A stretch of DNA of 34,849 nt from a virus, in IMG/VR virus record IMGVR_UViG_3300027822_000027, positions 1 through 34,849 of that record. One strand, 5' to 3'. This document shows positions 22,295 through 31,106 of this stretch, one piece after another; within the stretch, counting starts at the first letter, position 1, and every line of letters starts with the position of its first letter. Position numbers and translations under genes: made by a program. The notes below the pieces were generated by a model. That model did no database searches. It saw only the letters and a list, made by a program, of their open reading frames with translations, and was not told the DNA's origin.

Positions 22295-23725
22295 ATGTAT
22301 AAACCGCAGGCCGGAAAACAAACACAATTTCTAGAAAGTGATGCGGATATTGTAATTTATGGGGGTGCGGTTGGTGGCGGCAAAACCTATGGACTTATCT
22401 TGTGTGGTCTCCAACTATATTTTGAAGGTTTAAAAAAACCACGGACAAACTGCGATTGCTTAACGATCAGAAACCGACAAATTGAAATGAACAAAGCCGG
22501 CAGTGTTTGGAAACAAGCCACTGCTATCATGGAGGACTTAGGTTACAGAGCTTATCAAAAACCTACTGAATTTAGAGTAGCTCGAAACTCAAAATGGCAA
22601 TTTGCTTCCCTTAATTCTGGTAAAGGAGCAAGGGCATATATGGGTACCCAATTTGCCTGTGTTTTAATTGATGAGTTAACAGAATTAGATGAAAATGATT
22701 TTTGGATATTAGTATCTAGAACTCGTAGTGCAACGGCAGGCGTTAAGCCCTACATTCGTGCAACATGTAATCCAGCGCCTAATTGGGTACGAGACCTTTT
22801 ATGGTATTGGATTGATACGAAAGGAATCAACGGAGAACCGCCTACTTATTTGCCCATTCCTGAAAGAGAAGGGGAAAAACTTTATATTGTATCATTTAAA
22901 GAATGCAAATATTATTTTAAATGCTATAATGAGGCATGGGCATGGATAAAGAAAAAAGTAAGAGCAGAAGAACCTAATAAAAAAGAAGTCGAAATTCAAA
23001 AGCCTTTATCGTTAACGTTTATTTCAGCGACTCTTAACGATAATCAAGAACTTTTAAAACATGACCCTACCTATTTATCGAAGTTGTCTTTTACAGATAA
23101 TAATAAGGCTTACCAAGAAGGTTGTTGGGCATTCAACAGCCCAGGAAAACTATTTAAGTTAGAATGGTTTAATCTATTCGCCATTGAACCCGCTGACTTT
23201 GATGCTAAAATCATTACAACGGATACAGCATGTAAAACCAAAACCCATAATGATTATACTGTATTTCAAGTATGGGGGTTGAAAGGAAATAAAATATATT
23301 TAATTCATCAACTAAGAGAGCGATTCAGAATTAAATTACAAATGACGTTGATAAATCACCTAGTTAGACACTATAAACCTCAATATATTGTAATTGAAGC
23401 GGCCGCTGCTGGTTTTCAAATGCTAGAAGAGATGGAGGATTTAAACGTAATGGTGCATGAAGTCAAACGAACCAAAGACAAGTATTTTAGAGCCAAACAA
23501 GTGCAAGGTTATGTGGAAAAAGGCTATGTTTATATCAATAATCAAGCTGATTATTATCTTGATTTTGTATCTGAAGTGATCGCTTTTTCGCCAGAGAACA
23601 AAAACAAACAATCCCAACATGATGACCAAGTCGATTGTTTTGTCGATGCAGTACAAACGCTACTAGTTGATAAAATAGTTTTTTCAAAAAATATCATTGC
23701 ATTAAAGGAGGTAAAAATAAATTGA
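22295..23725 (+). CDS. terL: Terminase large subunit
   Basis: 476 residues. ATPase part: Walker A GGAVGGGKT at 23-31, Walker B CVLIDE at 122-127, and the ATCNP coupling motif at 156-160. Nuclease part: TTDTACKTKTHNDYTVF with Asp at 310, IVIEAAAAG with Glu at 368, and HDDQVD with Asp at 443-444. The N-terminus PQAGKQTQFLESDADIVIYG is standard. It drives DNA into the prohead through the portal and cuts the concatemer. P22 gp2 is 499 residues. The start is set by the conserved N-terminus. The ribosome site is weak. Confidence 0.96.
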   Translation: MYKPQAGKQTQFLESDADIVIYGGAVGGGKTYGLILCGLQLYFEGLKKPRTNCDCLTIRNRQIEMNKAGSVWKQATAIMEDLGYRAYQKPTEFRVARNSKWQFASLNSGKGARAYMGTQFACVLIDELTELDENDFWILVSRTRSATAGVKPYIRATCNPAPNWVRDLLWYWIDTKGINGEPPTYLPIPEREGEKLYIVSFKECKYYFKCYNEAWAWIKKKVRAEEPNKKEVEIQKPLSLTFISATLNDNQELLKHDPTYLSKLSFTDNNKAYQEGCWAFNSPGKLFKLEWFNLFAIEPADFDAKIITTDTACKTKTHNDYTVFQVWGLKGNKIYLIHQLRERFRIKLQMTLINHLVRHYKPQYIVIEAAAAGFQMLEEMEDLNVMVHEVKRTKDKYFRAKQVQGYVEKGYVYINNQADYYLDFVSEVIAFSPENKNKQSQHDDQVDCFVDAVQTLLVDKIVFSKNIIALKEVKIN

Positions 23726-23746
23726 CAGACTTTATAAGAAGGAGAA

Positions 23747-24124
23747 ATGATGAATATTGATTATAGTTATTTATCGATTACCCCCGATGATAAGTTTTTA
23801 TTAATCCATCACCAAGGAATTTATCCACCTAAAAAAGGACAAACAGTTCAATTAATCAGCTGGTATGAATTTCTAGATATAAAAGATAAGTTTTGGTTAA
23901 AATTAACGGATATAGAATCAATTGAAAAATATATTATTGAAGAATACCAATCATTGAGTATGATGAAAAAAGTTGCGTTTATTCATCATAATTGCAGTAG
24001 AGTGATTTTGACAAAACCTCATAAATCTAATATCACTTCTATTTTAGATGTGGAATCTAAAATAAAAGCATGGATTGAAGATTTTACCCAGTATAGTTAT
24101 CATATTCAGTATATATTAAATTAG
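23747..24124 (+). CDS. Hypothetical protein
   Basis: 125 residues with the ribosome site aaggag before ATG 23747. Beta-like start (YSYLSITPDDKFLLIHHQGI, then YPPKKGQTVQLISWYEFL) and a helical end. No family recognised. It lies between terminase and portal genes and is probably an accessory protein. A 12-codon TTG minigene (23722) with a strong ribosome site ends inside its start and could be a leader. Confidence 0.5.
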   Translation: MMNIDYSYLSITPDDKFLLIHHQGIYPPKKGQTVQLISWYEFLDIKDKFWLKLTDIESIEKYIIEEYQSLSMMKKVAFIHHNCSRVILTKPHKSNITSILDVESKIKAWIEDFTQYSYHIQYILN

Positions 24125-24138
24125 TAATAGGAAAAATT

Positions 24139-24567
24139 ATGAATATACAAGCTAAAATAGCCGCTACCATCAAAAAAGAATTAAAGTTAAAAAAAGTAAC
24201 GTGGGTTAATCCTTCGGAGGTTTTTTATCCAGAAGTTTATAGAGTGGTAGATTTATGTAATGGAATAAATACACAATGTCAATTTATTCATATTATAACG
24301 AAACGATTTCATGGCTACGCATTCGATTTAAACTGTGTTTTTCCAGTTGAAAACATTTCATACAATGAAAAAGGAATGCCTGGTATAAGTTATCAAACAA
24401 TTGAATTTTTGATTTATAAACTAATTAACTGTTTTCGTGCGAGACTCGAAAAACCTAGTAATATTTTAACTGACCCTAAAAATATTGAGGTGTATTTAAT
24501 CGATGATTTATTTACTTTTGCAAATCTTGTAAGCTTAAAAGGTTTTATCGTAACGGAGGATAACTAA
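24139..24567 (+). CDS. Hypothetical protein
   Basis: 142 residues, with AGGAAA upstream. Mixed alpha/beta (TIKKELKLKKVTWVNPSEVF, then PEVYRVVDLCNGINTQCQFI). No family recognised, no membrane segment. Its stop overlaps the ATG of the basic protein that follows. Confidence 0.5.
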   Translation: MNIQAKIAATIKKELKLKKVTWVNPSEVFYPEVYRVVDLCNGINTQCQFIHIITKRFHGYAFDLNCVFPVENISYNEKGMPGISYQTIEFLIYKLINCFRARLEKPSNILTDPKNIEVYLIDDLFTFANLVSLKGFIVTEDN

Positions 24568-24836
24568 TGAAAAAGAAAGTAGGCGGTAAACTCACAACCA
24601 AAAACCGCAACCAATTACCCAAAAGTGCCTTTGCAATGCCTGAAGAACGAAAGTATCCTATCAAGGTCATGAGCGGAGGTAAAGCCGTAGCGTCTAAGTC
24701 TCACGCAGCGAATGCCAAGGCCAGAGCCACGCAAATGGTAAAGAAAGGGAAGTTATCAGAAAGCCAAAAATCGGTTATTGACAGAAAGGCCAATACCGTA
24801 TTAAGTAAATCTAAATCAAAGAGGAGTAAAAAATGA
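24567..24836 (+). CDS. Basic DUF6582-like protein
   Basis: 89 residues, Lys/Arg/Ser-rich. The motif NQLPKSAFAMPEERKYPI followed by SHAANAKARATQMVKKGKLS resembles the phage and prophage DUF6582 domain (LP-x-S-x-FA-x-P-x-x-R-x-YPI, then SHA-x-NA-x-AR). Its role is not established. DNA binding is plausible from charge. A ggagg site precedes the ATG. Confidence 0.6.
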   Translation: MKKKVGGKLTTKNRNQLPKSAFAMPEERKYPIKVMSGGKAVASKSHAANAKARATQMVKKGKLSESQKSVIDRKANTVLSKSKSKRSKK

Positions 24837-25237
24837 CGATTGAACAGAAACTAATGACTAACATTGAACAAGAGCTTGAAAAAAAAGAGGTTGAAAAGCC
24901 AAAGATGACCAAAATCCAGCTTCAGGATCAATTATTAGATAAAGATTTAGAGATTGAAAAACTAAAGAAACAGCTCAAAGAAAAAGAACATCAAATAATC
25001 AAAAATAAGCGAGTACAAAAAGCAGATGATATCACAGTCAAATACTGGCAAGAGAAATGTGATAACATAAAAGATGAAGAGTTCATTAAATTACTCATTA
25101 ATCATCATATTAGCTGGGAGGATGCTGATATTACCTTAAGTGATCATCATAAAAAACTTTCAATGGAAAGAATATTTGCTAAATTAAGGCAAGATCGTGG
25201 AAGACGAGAACAAATCAAATCTGAACGGAGAAGATAG
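24833..25237 (+). CDS. Coiled-coil hypothetical protein
   Basis: 134 residues. Residues of about 5-60 form a Lys/Glu coiled coil (EQELEKKEVEKPKMTKIQLQ, then DLEIEKLKKQLKEKEHQIIK). A basic C-terminus ends in KSERRR. It sits directly before the portal gene. A second scaffold candidate by position, but shorter than usual. Confidence 0.5.
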   Translation: MTIEQKLMTNIEQELEKKEVEKPKMTKIQLQDQLLDKDLEIEKLKKQLKEKEHQIIKNKRVQKADDITVKYWQEKCDNIKDEEFIKLLINHHISWEDADITLSDHHKKLSMERIFAKLRQDRGRREQIKSERRR

Positions 25238-27238
25238 ATGAAATGGACTTGCCGAGAGATTTTTAACCTTCAGCGAAAATATGAAAGTCATATGCAAGAT
25301 TCCTTTGATTGTGGCAAAAAAATAAATGAATTTATTAATTTAAATAAGCAAACTGATGAAGTCCAGGGTTTGGATGAAAAAGAAGTCTTAACCTTTAATT
25401 TTTTGCTTATGCACTTAACCATGTTCAAATCACAAGCAAAAGAATTACAATATGGGGTATCATTAACACCTTATTCCAAAAACGACTGCAAAACGAAAGA
25501 AATAGAAGCTTTCCAGAGCATATTTAAACATCTCATGCTCGATAAAGACAATATCTCAAGTTTTCAGAAATCATTAGATAAAGCACTCGATTTTGGTCAT
25601 AGCATTTACCATATTAAACCATCTTATGAAAATAACACGACCTTGAACCAAATCTTAAAAATTGAATGCTTGGAAGACCCAAGAACCGCTTTTTTTGATT
25701 ATAACTCCAAATGCCCTGATTTTTCAGATAGTGTATTTTGTGGTCGAAAATACAAATTGCCCGTTGATTATTTTAATGAAATTTACCCGAATGAGAAAAA
25801 GTCTGTAAAAGGCGATGTCAATATTATTGATTTTTGGTATAAGGTAAGGAAGAAAGGGCGATTTTTGAAACTAGATACCGGGGTTTACAAACGAGAAGAC
25901 TTAATTCTTCCAATTGTTGATCATGTCGTGCCGAATCAAAAAGCAAAAACAGGTCATTATTACAAGTTAAACTATATCAGATGTTGTGAAGACGTTGAGG
26001 AATTTTTAGAAAAAAAAGATAATATTAATTGTCCTTACTTGCCCCTTGTTTTCAATCCTTGCAATCATATATTTGATTTTGAAAAAGAGAAATTTTATTA
26101 TCGCCCTTTTGCATGGTATGCCAAAGACAGTCAAATACTGATTAATTCAACAGGAGCCACTCTTTGGAATATTATTAAAAATGTTCAAGCCGATAAATAT
26201 TTTATCAATCATGAAAATATTGATAAGTCTAACAAAAATAAGCTTGAAAACATCAATAATTTACAAGGGGCATTTGCTGTAAAAGATATCCAAGGTATCC
26301 GCAGAGAACCGCCACAGCCATTACCCGAAGGTCTTGTTGATTTCTTTTTACAAACGCCTACTTTCATGAAAGGTATTTTAGGTTCATTTTTTGAAGGTAA
26401 TTCTGCTCAAATCAAGGCTACTTCTGGCATTGCGTTAGATAAAATGTTCGATAGAAGCGATCTCATGCAAAATGACACCATTGAAAAACATTTATGCAGT
26501 GTCGAGCAAGTGGGCAAAGTATTGCAGTTTATGATTCCTATTTATTACACAGAGGAACGCCGATTAGACATTAAATGCAAAGCAGGAAAAATAGAAGAAG
26601 TTATTATTAATGAAAGAATGGAACAACCAAATGGCCAAATCATTATTAATAATAATGTCAATCGCATTATAAGTATCACAAAATATCATATAACGTTAAC
26701 GCCTTCGCCTCGCATGAAAAATAAAAACATGGTGAAGGAACTCGAAAATCTCTATAGTCTCGTGCCTCAATTTGCTAATTTATCGTTAGACAAATATTTA
26801 TTAGCCACCGAGATACCCCATGCAAATGTCTTGGCTAAGCGTGCTGAATTATCGATTCCGCCTATTGTTATGTCTTATGCAAATGGTCAAATTACTTATC
26901 AAGAGGCTCAATCTGAACAGCAAAAACAACAACAACAACAACAACAAATGGCAATGCAACAACAACAACCGCAACAACATTATTTACAAGCTAAAGCTTT
27001 TGGTGAGCAAGAAAAAGCCAAAACAGCTCAATATGGAGCAGAAACGGCTAGAATGAAGATGCAAACAGAAAGTCAAACAGGTCAAGTCAAGGTAGCATCA
27101 GATCATCAGAAATGGAAAGCCGAAGATCAGGTAGCAACTAATCAACAAAACCTTGAGTATTTTAAGGCCATTAATGAACGAATGAATGCTTTAAATGATA
27201 TGATGGAGAAGATGAAACTGGAGAAGATGAAACGTTAA
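25238..27238 (+). CDS. P22-like portal protein
   Basis: 666 residues (P22 gp1 is 725). The central region carries portal-type motifs: LEDPRTAFFDYNSKCPDFSD at about 146-165, CGRKYKLPVDYFNEIYP, and VNIIDFWYKVRKKGRFLKLD. The C-terminal part has a Gln run at about 562-585 and a long helical barrel-like tail. It forms the dodecameric ring at one vertex through which the terminase packs DNA. The start has ggag 6-7 bases before ATG 25238. No gene follows for 539 bases. Confidence 0.85.
   Translation: MKWTCREIFNLQRKYESHMQDSFDCGKKINEFINLNKQTDEVQGLDEKEVLTFNFLLMHLTMFKSQAKELQYGVSLTPYSKNDCKTKEIEAFQSIFKHLMLDKDNISSFQKSLDKALDFGHSIYHIKPSYENNTTLNQILKIECLEDPRTAFFDYNSKCPDFSDSVFCGRKYKLPVDYFNEIYPNEKKSVKGDVNIIDFWYKVRKKGRFLKLDTGVYKREDLILPIVDHVVPNQKAKTGHYYKLNYIRCCEDVEEFLEKKDNINCPYLPLVFNPCNHIFDFEKEKFYYRPFAWYAKDSQILINSTGATLWNIIKNVQADKYFINHENIDKSNKNKLENINNLQGAFAVKDIQGIRREPPQPLPEGLVDFFLQTPTFMKGILGSFFEGNSAQIKATSGIALDKMFDRSDLMQNDTIEKHLCSVEQVGKVLQFMIPIYYTEERRLDIKCKAGKIEEVIINERMEQPNGQIIINNNVNRIISITKYHITLTPSPRMKNKNMVKELENLYSLVPQFANLSLDKYLLATEIPHANVLAKRAELSIPPIVMSYANGQITYQEAQSEQQKQQQQQQQMAMQQQQPQQHYLQAKAFGEQEKAKTAQYGAETARMKMQTESQTGQVKVASDHQKWKAEDQVATNQQNLEYFKAINERMNALNDMMEKMKLEKMKR
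26938..26968 (+). repeat. 31-base identity with the Gln-rich protein gene
   Basis: Second copy of the sequence at 21863-21893, inside a longer CAA run. In frame in both genes. Confidence 0.85.
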
Positions 27239-27315
27239 ATAATAACGGTATCGAATATATGCCCTAACAGTAACTCTATTTTTAATAGTCATTACAGACT
27301 CCTCAAAAATAAAAG

Positions 27316-27343
27316 TTGAGGCAAAGCCAGAATATGGTATAAT
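27316..27343 (+). promoter_or_regulatory. Promoter in the portal-coat gap, first
   Basis: TTGAGG (27316-27321), 16 bases, and TATAAT (27338-27343). The -10 hexamer lies inside a large inverted repeat (27336-27374). Transcription would start near 27350 and run through the hairpins at 27373-27453. Confidence 0.6.
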
Positions 27344-27453
27344 AGATACATATATTTAATGTATGTGTTATACCGTAGCAAAAGACTTTGCTTATTACGG
27401 TTAATGCACCCTAATATGCTGGTAATGACAGCATATTAGGGTATTCTTACCAG
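27336..27453 (+). ncRNA. Candidate structured RNA between portal and coat genes
   Basis: Three stem-loops in a row with no gene. H1 is GGTATAA-3-ATACAT-7-ATGTAT-3-TTATACC (27336-27374). H2 is CCGT..ACGG with inner AGCAAA/TTTGCT (27373-27400). H3 is a perfect 14-base stem with a seven-base loop (27408-27421 with 27429-27442). CTGGTAA (27419) and TTACCAG (27447) could form a hairpin that excludes H3. No known RNA family is recognised. Confidence 0.5.
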
Positions 27454-27553
27454 TATTTGTCTGTTATTATATTGGTTCTTCTTCCTCTTCTTCTTCCTTT
27501 TGTTGTGGTTCTTTTATTTACTTCACCCAATAAAAGTTCTATTTTTCAATTTC

Positions 27554-27582
27554 TTGACATCAATAAAATGTTTTTCTATAAT
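27554..27582 (+). promoter_or_regulatory. Consensus sigma70 promoter for the coat gene
   Basis: TTGACA (27554-27559), exactly 17 bases, TATAAT (27577-27582): full match to the sigma70 consensus. It would give an mRNA with a leader of about 190 bases before the coat start at 27778, suited to high coat expression. Confidence 0.85.
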
Positions 27583-27658
27583 AAAACTACCAAGTTATTA
27601 TACTCGAACTGTCTCCGTATGATGTGCGTGGCTGGTGTTCTCTAGTCTAGGGTATCTT

Positions 27659-27726
27659 AACGATTAGCAGAGTGAACTGCTCGTTTCAGGAACGTACAAT
27701 CCTGTCAAATCCATTTCCTGTCAAAT
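27659..27726 (+). promoter_or_regulatory. Structured 5' leader of the coat gene
   Basis: Hairpin AACG..AGCAG-6-CTGCT-CGTT (27659-27685), then CAGGA-8-TCCTG (27687-27704). TCCTGTCAAAT is repeated at 27700-27710 and 27716-27726. CAGGA(A) could pair with either copy, so two leader forms are possible. The aaggag site of the coat gene follows at about 27764. Confidence 0.55.
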
Positions 27727-27777
27727 GCTAAATGACTGATTAGGTACAGATCATATTTAATCATAAGGAGATAAAGA

Positions 27778-29124
27778 ATGTCTTTATCCAATGAATTTGC
27801 AACCAGTCAATTAATTACTCAATACACAGCCTCTTATTTTGGTCTTCGTTCATGGGTGTTAAAATATGCTGATATTGGGGTGAGTGAATTTCAACAAGAT
27901 GCCAGCAATCCTACCAACATTTATAAAACAGGGGGTGCCATTAGAATTGAAATTATGGGGTATCCAAGCGGACAGCGAGGGAAGGTTATTACGCCAGAGG
28001 CTCGTCAAACCAAAACAGTTAATTATGTGATTGACCCTGATGTGGATATTTACAATACCGGTGAGTTTTCAGATGCCTATGAAATATTATATTTTATCAA
28101 AGGGCATGACAAAGCATTTCGTGAATTAAGTCAAAAAATATTGGCTGATAAAGGGTATGATGAAATTGACCCTGACATGAAAAACAAAATGAATCGTTTT
28201 GCTCAAAGTTCCTTTGATGTATTAAAAGATCAGTTAGAGCGAACAGTCGCTGAACGTTTTGTTAAGAATGCCTATTATTGCCCGATTAGTGATCCTAATC
28301 AGATGCCAACCCAAATGACCGTGCAATACATGAATGATACGCATTCCTTCATGAACTCTTTAGGGATGTATGGTAGACGTTTTGCTGTTCTTAATGAGAA
28401 AAACTACAACGAAGTGGTGAATACATTCAATAACCAATTCAATAATCGTTTTTCATTTCCTGCCTTAGTGGATAACAAATGGCCAGAAGCAAATACCTTA
28501 AAAGGTTTTGTTGTCATGGATGTAAATACCATTTTGTCAGTGAATAATTCCCCTCAATATACCCAAGAACCAACAGATAAACCCACGGTAACAGGCCTAA
28601 GTGCGGATGGTAGGACCTTAAGTTTGAGCGGTGTGATTAGTACCAATGGCCTTGTATTTAATGAGGGAACACTTTTAACCTTAGAGTCAGTTAAATATGT
28701 AACAGGGATTGCTAAGGCACCCACATTCTACACTGCAGTTTTTAAGGTAACAGCTGATGCCGATGGTAATGGAGATGGCACGGTGGATGTTCAGATATCA
28801 GATGCTATTGATGCAACAAGCCAACACGCCAATGTGAATATTACGCCTGCGATTGGTTCACTGGTTACTGTTTGGCCAGGTTATCTGCCTAATAACATCT
28901 TTTTACCAAGAGGTCTTTATGCTAACGCACTCCCATTAGATGATGTGTATGGCTCAACTATTGGTCGCTATACGACAGCAGACAGAAAGATCATGTTACA
29001 AACCTATGCCCAGGGTAATGTTTTAAGTTTGATTAATAATTTCCGTATGTCGATGCTAAATCCGCTATTAGTTGTGCCAGATGGGTGTGTGTTAATGCCA
29101 ACTCAACTTCCTGACAATGTTTAA
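27778..29124 (+). CDS. P22-type major coat protein
   Basis: 448 residues (P22 gp5 is 430). Core features of the P22 coat family: an N-terminal arm, a middle with VAERFVKNAYYCPISDP, then an inserted beta domain at about 271-365 (NGLVFNEGTLLTLESVKYVT, then FKVTADADGNGDGTVDVQIS and NVNITPAIGSLVTVWPGYLP), which corresponds to the P22 insertion domain pattern. The end (LINNFRMSMLNPLLVVPDGC) is typical. It builds the icosahedral shell. A consensus promoter and a structured leader precede it. Confidence 0.85.
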   Translation: MSLSNEFATSQLITQYTASYFGLRSWVLKYADIGVSEFQQDASNPTNIYKTGGAIRIEIMGYPSGQRGKVITPEARQTKTVNYVIDPDVDIYNTGEFSDAYEILYFIKGHDKAFRELSQKILADKGYDEIDPDMKNKMNRFAQSSFDVLKDQLERTVAERFVKNAYYCPISDPNQMPTQMTVQYMNDTHSFMNSLGMYGRRFAVLNEKNYNEVVNTFNNQFNNRFSFPALVDNKWPEANTLKGFVVMDVNTILSVNNSPQYTQEPTDKPTVTGLSADGRTLSLSGVISTNGLVFNEGTLLTLESVKYVTGIAKAPTFYTAVFKVTADADGNGDGTVDVQISDAIDATSQHANVNITPAIGSLVTVWPGYLPNNIFLPRGLYANALPLDDVYGSTIGRYTTADRKIMLQTYAQGNVLSLINNFRMSMLNPLLVVPDGCVLMPTQLPDNV

Positions 29125-29135
29125 AGGAGAAAGAT

Positions 29136-29582
29136 ATGAGTGATGATGCTTACATTAGGAATTTTGAACGCAAACAAGCCCTAGATAAAGCGTACCCTTT
29201 AATTCCTAATACAGATGCATTTTTGACGCAAGATTTTACAGGGGTTGCACGAACAGCAGACGATGGAATTGTAATATTGAGTGGAAGTGCCACTCCCTCG
29301 GATCCTATTACAAACGGAACCGTGTTGTTAACGTTGCCATCTGAAGTAGGAATTGTCGGGAAAGTATCAGGCCAAGACCCTGCAATTCCGATTATTAATT
29401 TAGCCTTCCCTTACGTACCTGCATCCTTACCGCCAGGGGTAGAAACCGTTTTTTCTGCTTTGGGAGGCATATTGATAAATAATCAAATCATTCTTCAGGG
29501 AGATATTACAATTCCAGCGGACGCTATTATTTATTTTCAAGGTATTTTTTATCGAGGCACGAGTGGTATCCCAGCTATCTAA
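29136..29582 (+). CDS. Hypothetical head protein
   Basis: 148 residues, with aaggag before ATG. Beta-rich and Gly/Pro-rich (DGIVILSGSATPSDPITNGT, then VPASLPPGVETVFSALGGIL). No family recognised. Position right after coat suggests head decoration, by inference. It overlaps the next gene by 20 bases. Confidence 0.5.
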   Translation: MSDDAYIRNFERKQALDKAYPLIPNTDAFLTQDFTGVARTADDGIVILSGSATPSDPITNGTVLLTLPSEVGIVGKVSGQDPAIPIINLAFPYVPASLPPGVETVFSALGGILINNQIILQGDITIPADAIIYFQGIFYRGTSGIPAI

Positions 29583-30270
29583 TCGCACCCTAACTTCTCT
29601 CATTGAGCAGGCCTTATATCTATCGGGTAAAAATGATCGAGAGTTCTCGCCCATTGAACCCGATGGAAACGCAGTGAATGCGGTGGCTTATCTGTTGCAA
29701 GAAATTTTAGATCAATATCGTTATGAGGTGCCATTTTATCAAGAACTGACAGTCAATACGCCAGAAGAACTGAAAGGTTTAGGAATTGCTTCCGTCAATT
29801 ATGTAAAGTATTTCCAAGGCAATGCAAGTTACCCTATAAAAGAACTTAATCAAAAGGATTTCGCTAATTTTAGTGCAGTCAAAAATATTACAGGACCGCC
29901 AAGCGTGTATTATTTTGATCGATTTAATGATGCGATTGATATTTATCCTGTACCAACAGTGAATAGTAACGTCAATGAATTTGAGGTGGGTTATGTGCCA
30001 CTTGATTTAATCACTCATCTTAATCAACCGATTCCATCCAGTTGGCCTTTGTTTGCCGTTAAGTTTTTTCGCTATCAATTAGCCAAAGATATTTGCAGGC
30101 TTTATAAACTGAATTGGCTTTATGAACAAGATTTACAAGATGCAAAACAAATCATGCGAGATAATGGCGATAATGAGATGTCCATTGCAAAAACACCTCG
30201 ATGGAAAAGGAGTCAATCGGTACCTCCTATTTCTTGGTTATGGTATTTAACAGGGGGTCCCAATGTCTAG
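29563..30270 (+). CDS. P22 gp4-like head-to-tail adaptor
   Basis: 235 residues (P22 gp4 is 166) starting at GTG 29563 within the end of the preceding gene. Pattern: TSLIEQALYLSGKNDREFSP, LLQEILDQYRYEVPFYQELT, SVYYFDRFNDAIDIYPVPTV, then RYQLAKDICRLYKLNW. This is the gp4/tail-accessory-factor look. It docks under the portal after packaging. The start codon is uncommon, but the frame and family start agree. Confidence 0.72.
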   Translation: MVSQLSNRTLTSLIEQALYLSGKNDREFSPIEPDGNAVNAVAYLLQEILDQYRYEVPFYQELTVNTPEELKGLGIASVNYVKYFQGNASYPIKELNQKDFANFSAVKNITGPPSVYYFDRFNDAIDIYPVPTVNSNVNEFEVGYVPLDLITHLNQPIPSSWPLFAVKFFRYQLAKDICRLYKLNWLYEQDLQDAKQIMRDNGDNEMSIAKTPRWKRSQSVPPISWLWYLTGGPNV

Positions 30271-30508
30271 ATTACCGCAACCGCCGATTAGCAATAACCC
30301 ACAAGATATCAAGCAATCTTTAAGCGATGTTATTCGCTTTATGCGTGAGACGTATGAAAATGGTTCAAAACATCAAGGGTTTACCCAAGCTCAAATTGAT
30401 GCTTTCAAAGATAAAAGTTATCTTGGCACAATTGTTTTTAATTCAGATACTAATGAATCGAATGTTGCCTATTTAGATGGCACTGAAGTTAAATGGAGGG
30501 CTTTTTAA
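30263..30508 (+). CDS. Small virion-associated protein
   Basis: 81 residues, overlapping the gp4-like gene by eight bases. N-terminal SNNPQDIKQSLSDVIRFM and C-terminal GTIVFNSDTNESNVAYLDG, the latter a common ending in phage tail or needle-associated proteins. In P22 order this is the region of genes 10/14/26. No family is certain. Confidence 0.5.
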   Translation: MSRLPQPPISNNPQDIKQSLSDVIRFMRETYENGSKHQGFTQAQIDAFKDKSYLGTIVFNSDTNESNVAYLDGTEVKWRAF

Positions 30509-30509
30509 G

Positions 30510-31106
30510 ATGATGTACGCAGCCCCAATGGCGATGGGTTTATTAAGTGGCCTAACTGGTTATATGAATACCCCTGATTACCAAGGTATATCCCAGCAAT
30601 TCACTAATCAAATGCAAGGGTTATCTGATCAGTGGAATCCGTACCTCCAACGAGCTGATCAAGCAAGGAAAGGCCAAATTGGAATGAATGCCTATCAAAT
30701 GGCGAATCCTGCTGGCCTTGAGAATCGCTTATCGAGCAGTTTTACTAATTCGCCCTATCAAAATCAATTACTAACCAATACCCAAAATCAAATGAATGCC
30801 AATGCGGCTAATACAGGCATGTTAGGTTCAACGGCTCAACAAGGTCAACTTCAAAATCAAATGGCTGGCCAAGAGAATCAATGGCAACAGCAATACATTG
30901 ATCGAGGAACTAACCAATACAACATGGCCTCTAACCACTTAAACCAAATGGCCACCATGATGCAACAGCAAGGCTTTAATGCCCAACAAATCCAAGATGC
31001 CATGATGGAGAAAGCATATCAATCCCAAATGCAGGCAGCCTTACAGCCAAGCAGAGGTCAAAATGCGTTAACAGGGTTTGTAGGTGGCATAGAGGGCTTA
31101 TTATAA
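30510..31106 (+). CDS. Gln-rich ejection protein (P22 gp7 position)
   Basis: 198 residues from ATG 30510, supported by ggaggg 10 bases upstream. A longer form from 30477 would overlap the preceding gene and has no ribosome site. N-terminus MMYAAPMAMGLLSGLTGYMN is hydrophobic, followed by Gln/Asn/Met-rich helices. P22 gp7 (229 residues) is the first of the three ejection proteins and holds the same place and size. No sequence match was verified. Confidence 0.6.
   Translation: MMYAAPMAMGLLSGLTGYMNTPDYQGISQQFTNQMQGLSDQWNPYLQRADQARKGQIGMNAYQMANPAGLENRLSSSFTNSPYQNQLLTNTQNQMNANAANTGMLGSTAQQGQLQNQMAGQENQWQQQYIDRGTNQYNMASNHLNQMATMMQQQGFNAQQIQDAMMEKAYQSQMQAALQPSRGQNALTGFVGGIEGLL

Noticed and set aside
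23722-23760. 12-codon TTG minigene with a strong ribosome site after the terminase
   Set aside because: Too short and TTG-started to call a gene. The ribosome site may be chance or a coupling signal. Mentioned under the gene at 23747 only.
27457-27645. A 62-codon frame with a very hydrophobic start in the portal-coat gap
   Set aside because: It starts at TTG with no ribosome site, its hydrophobic part is simply a CTT-rich tract, and it runs through a full-consensus promoter.
27600-27730. Possible tRNA in the coat-gene leader
   Set aside because: Stem-loops exist but loop sizes are wrong and there is no GGTTCGAAT-type T arm or acceptor pairing. It does not fold as a tRNA.
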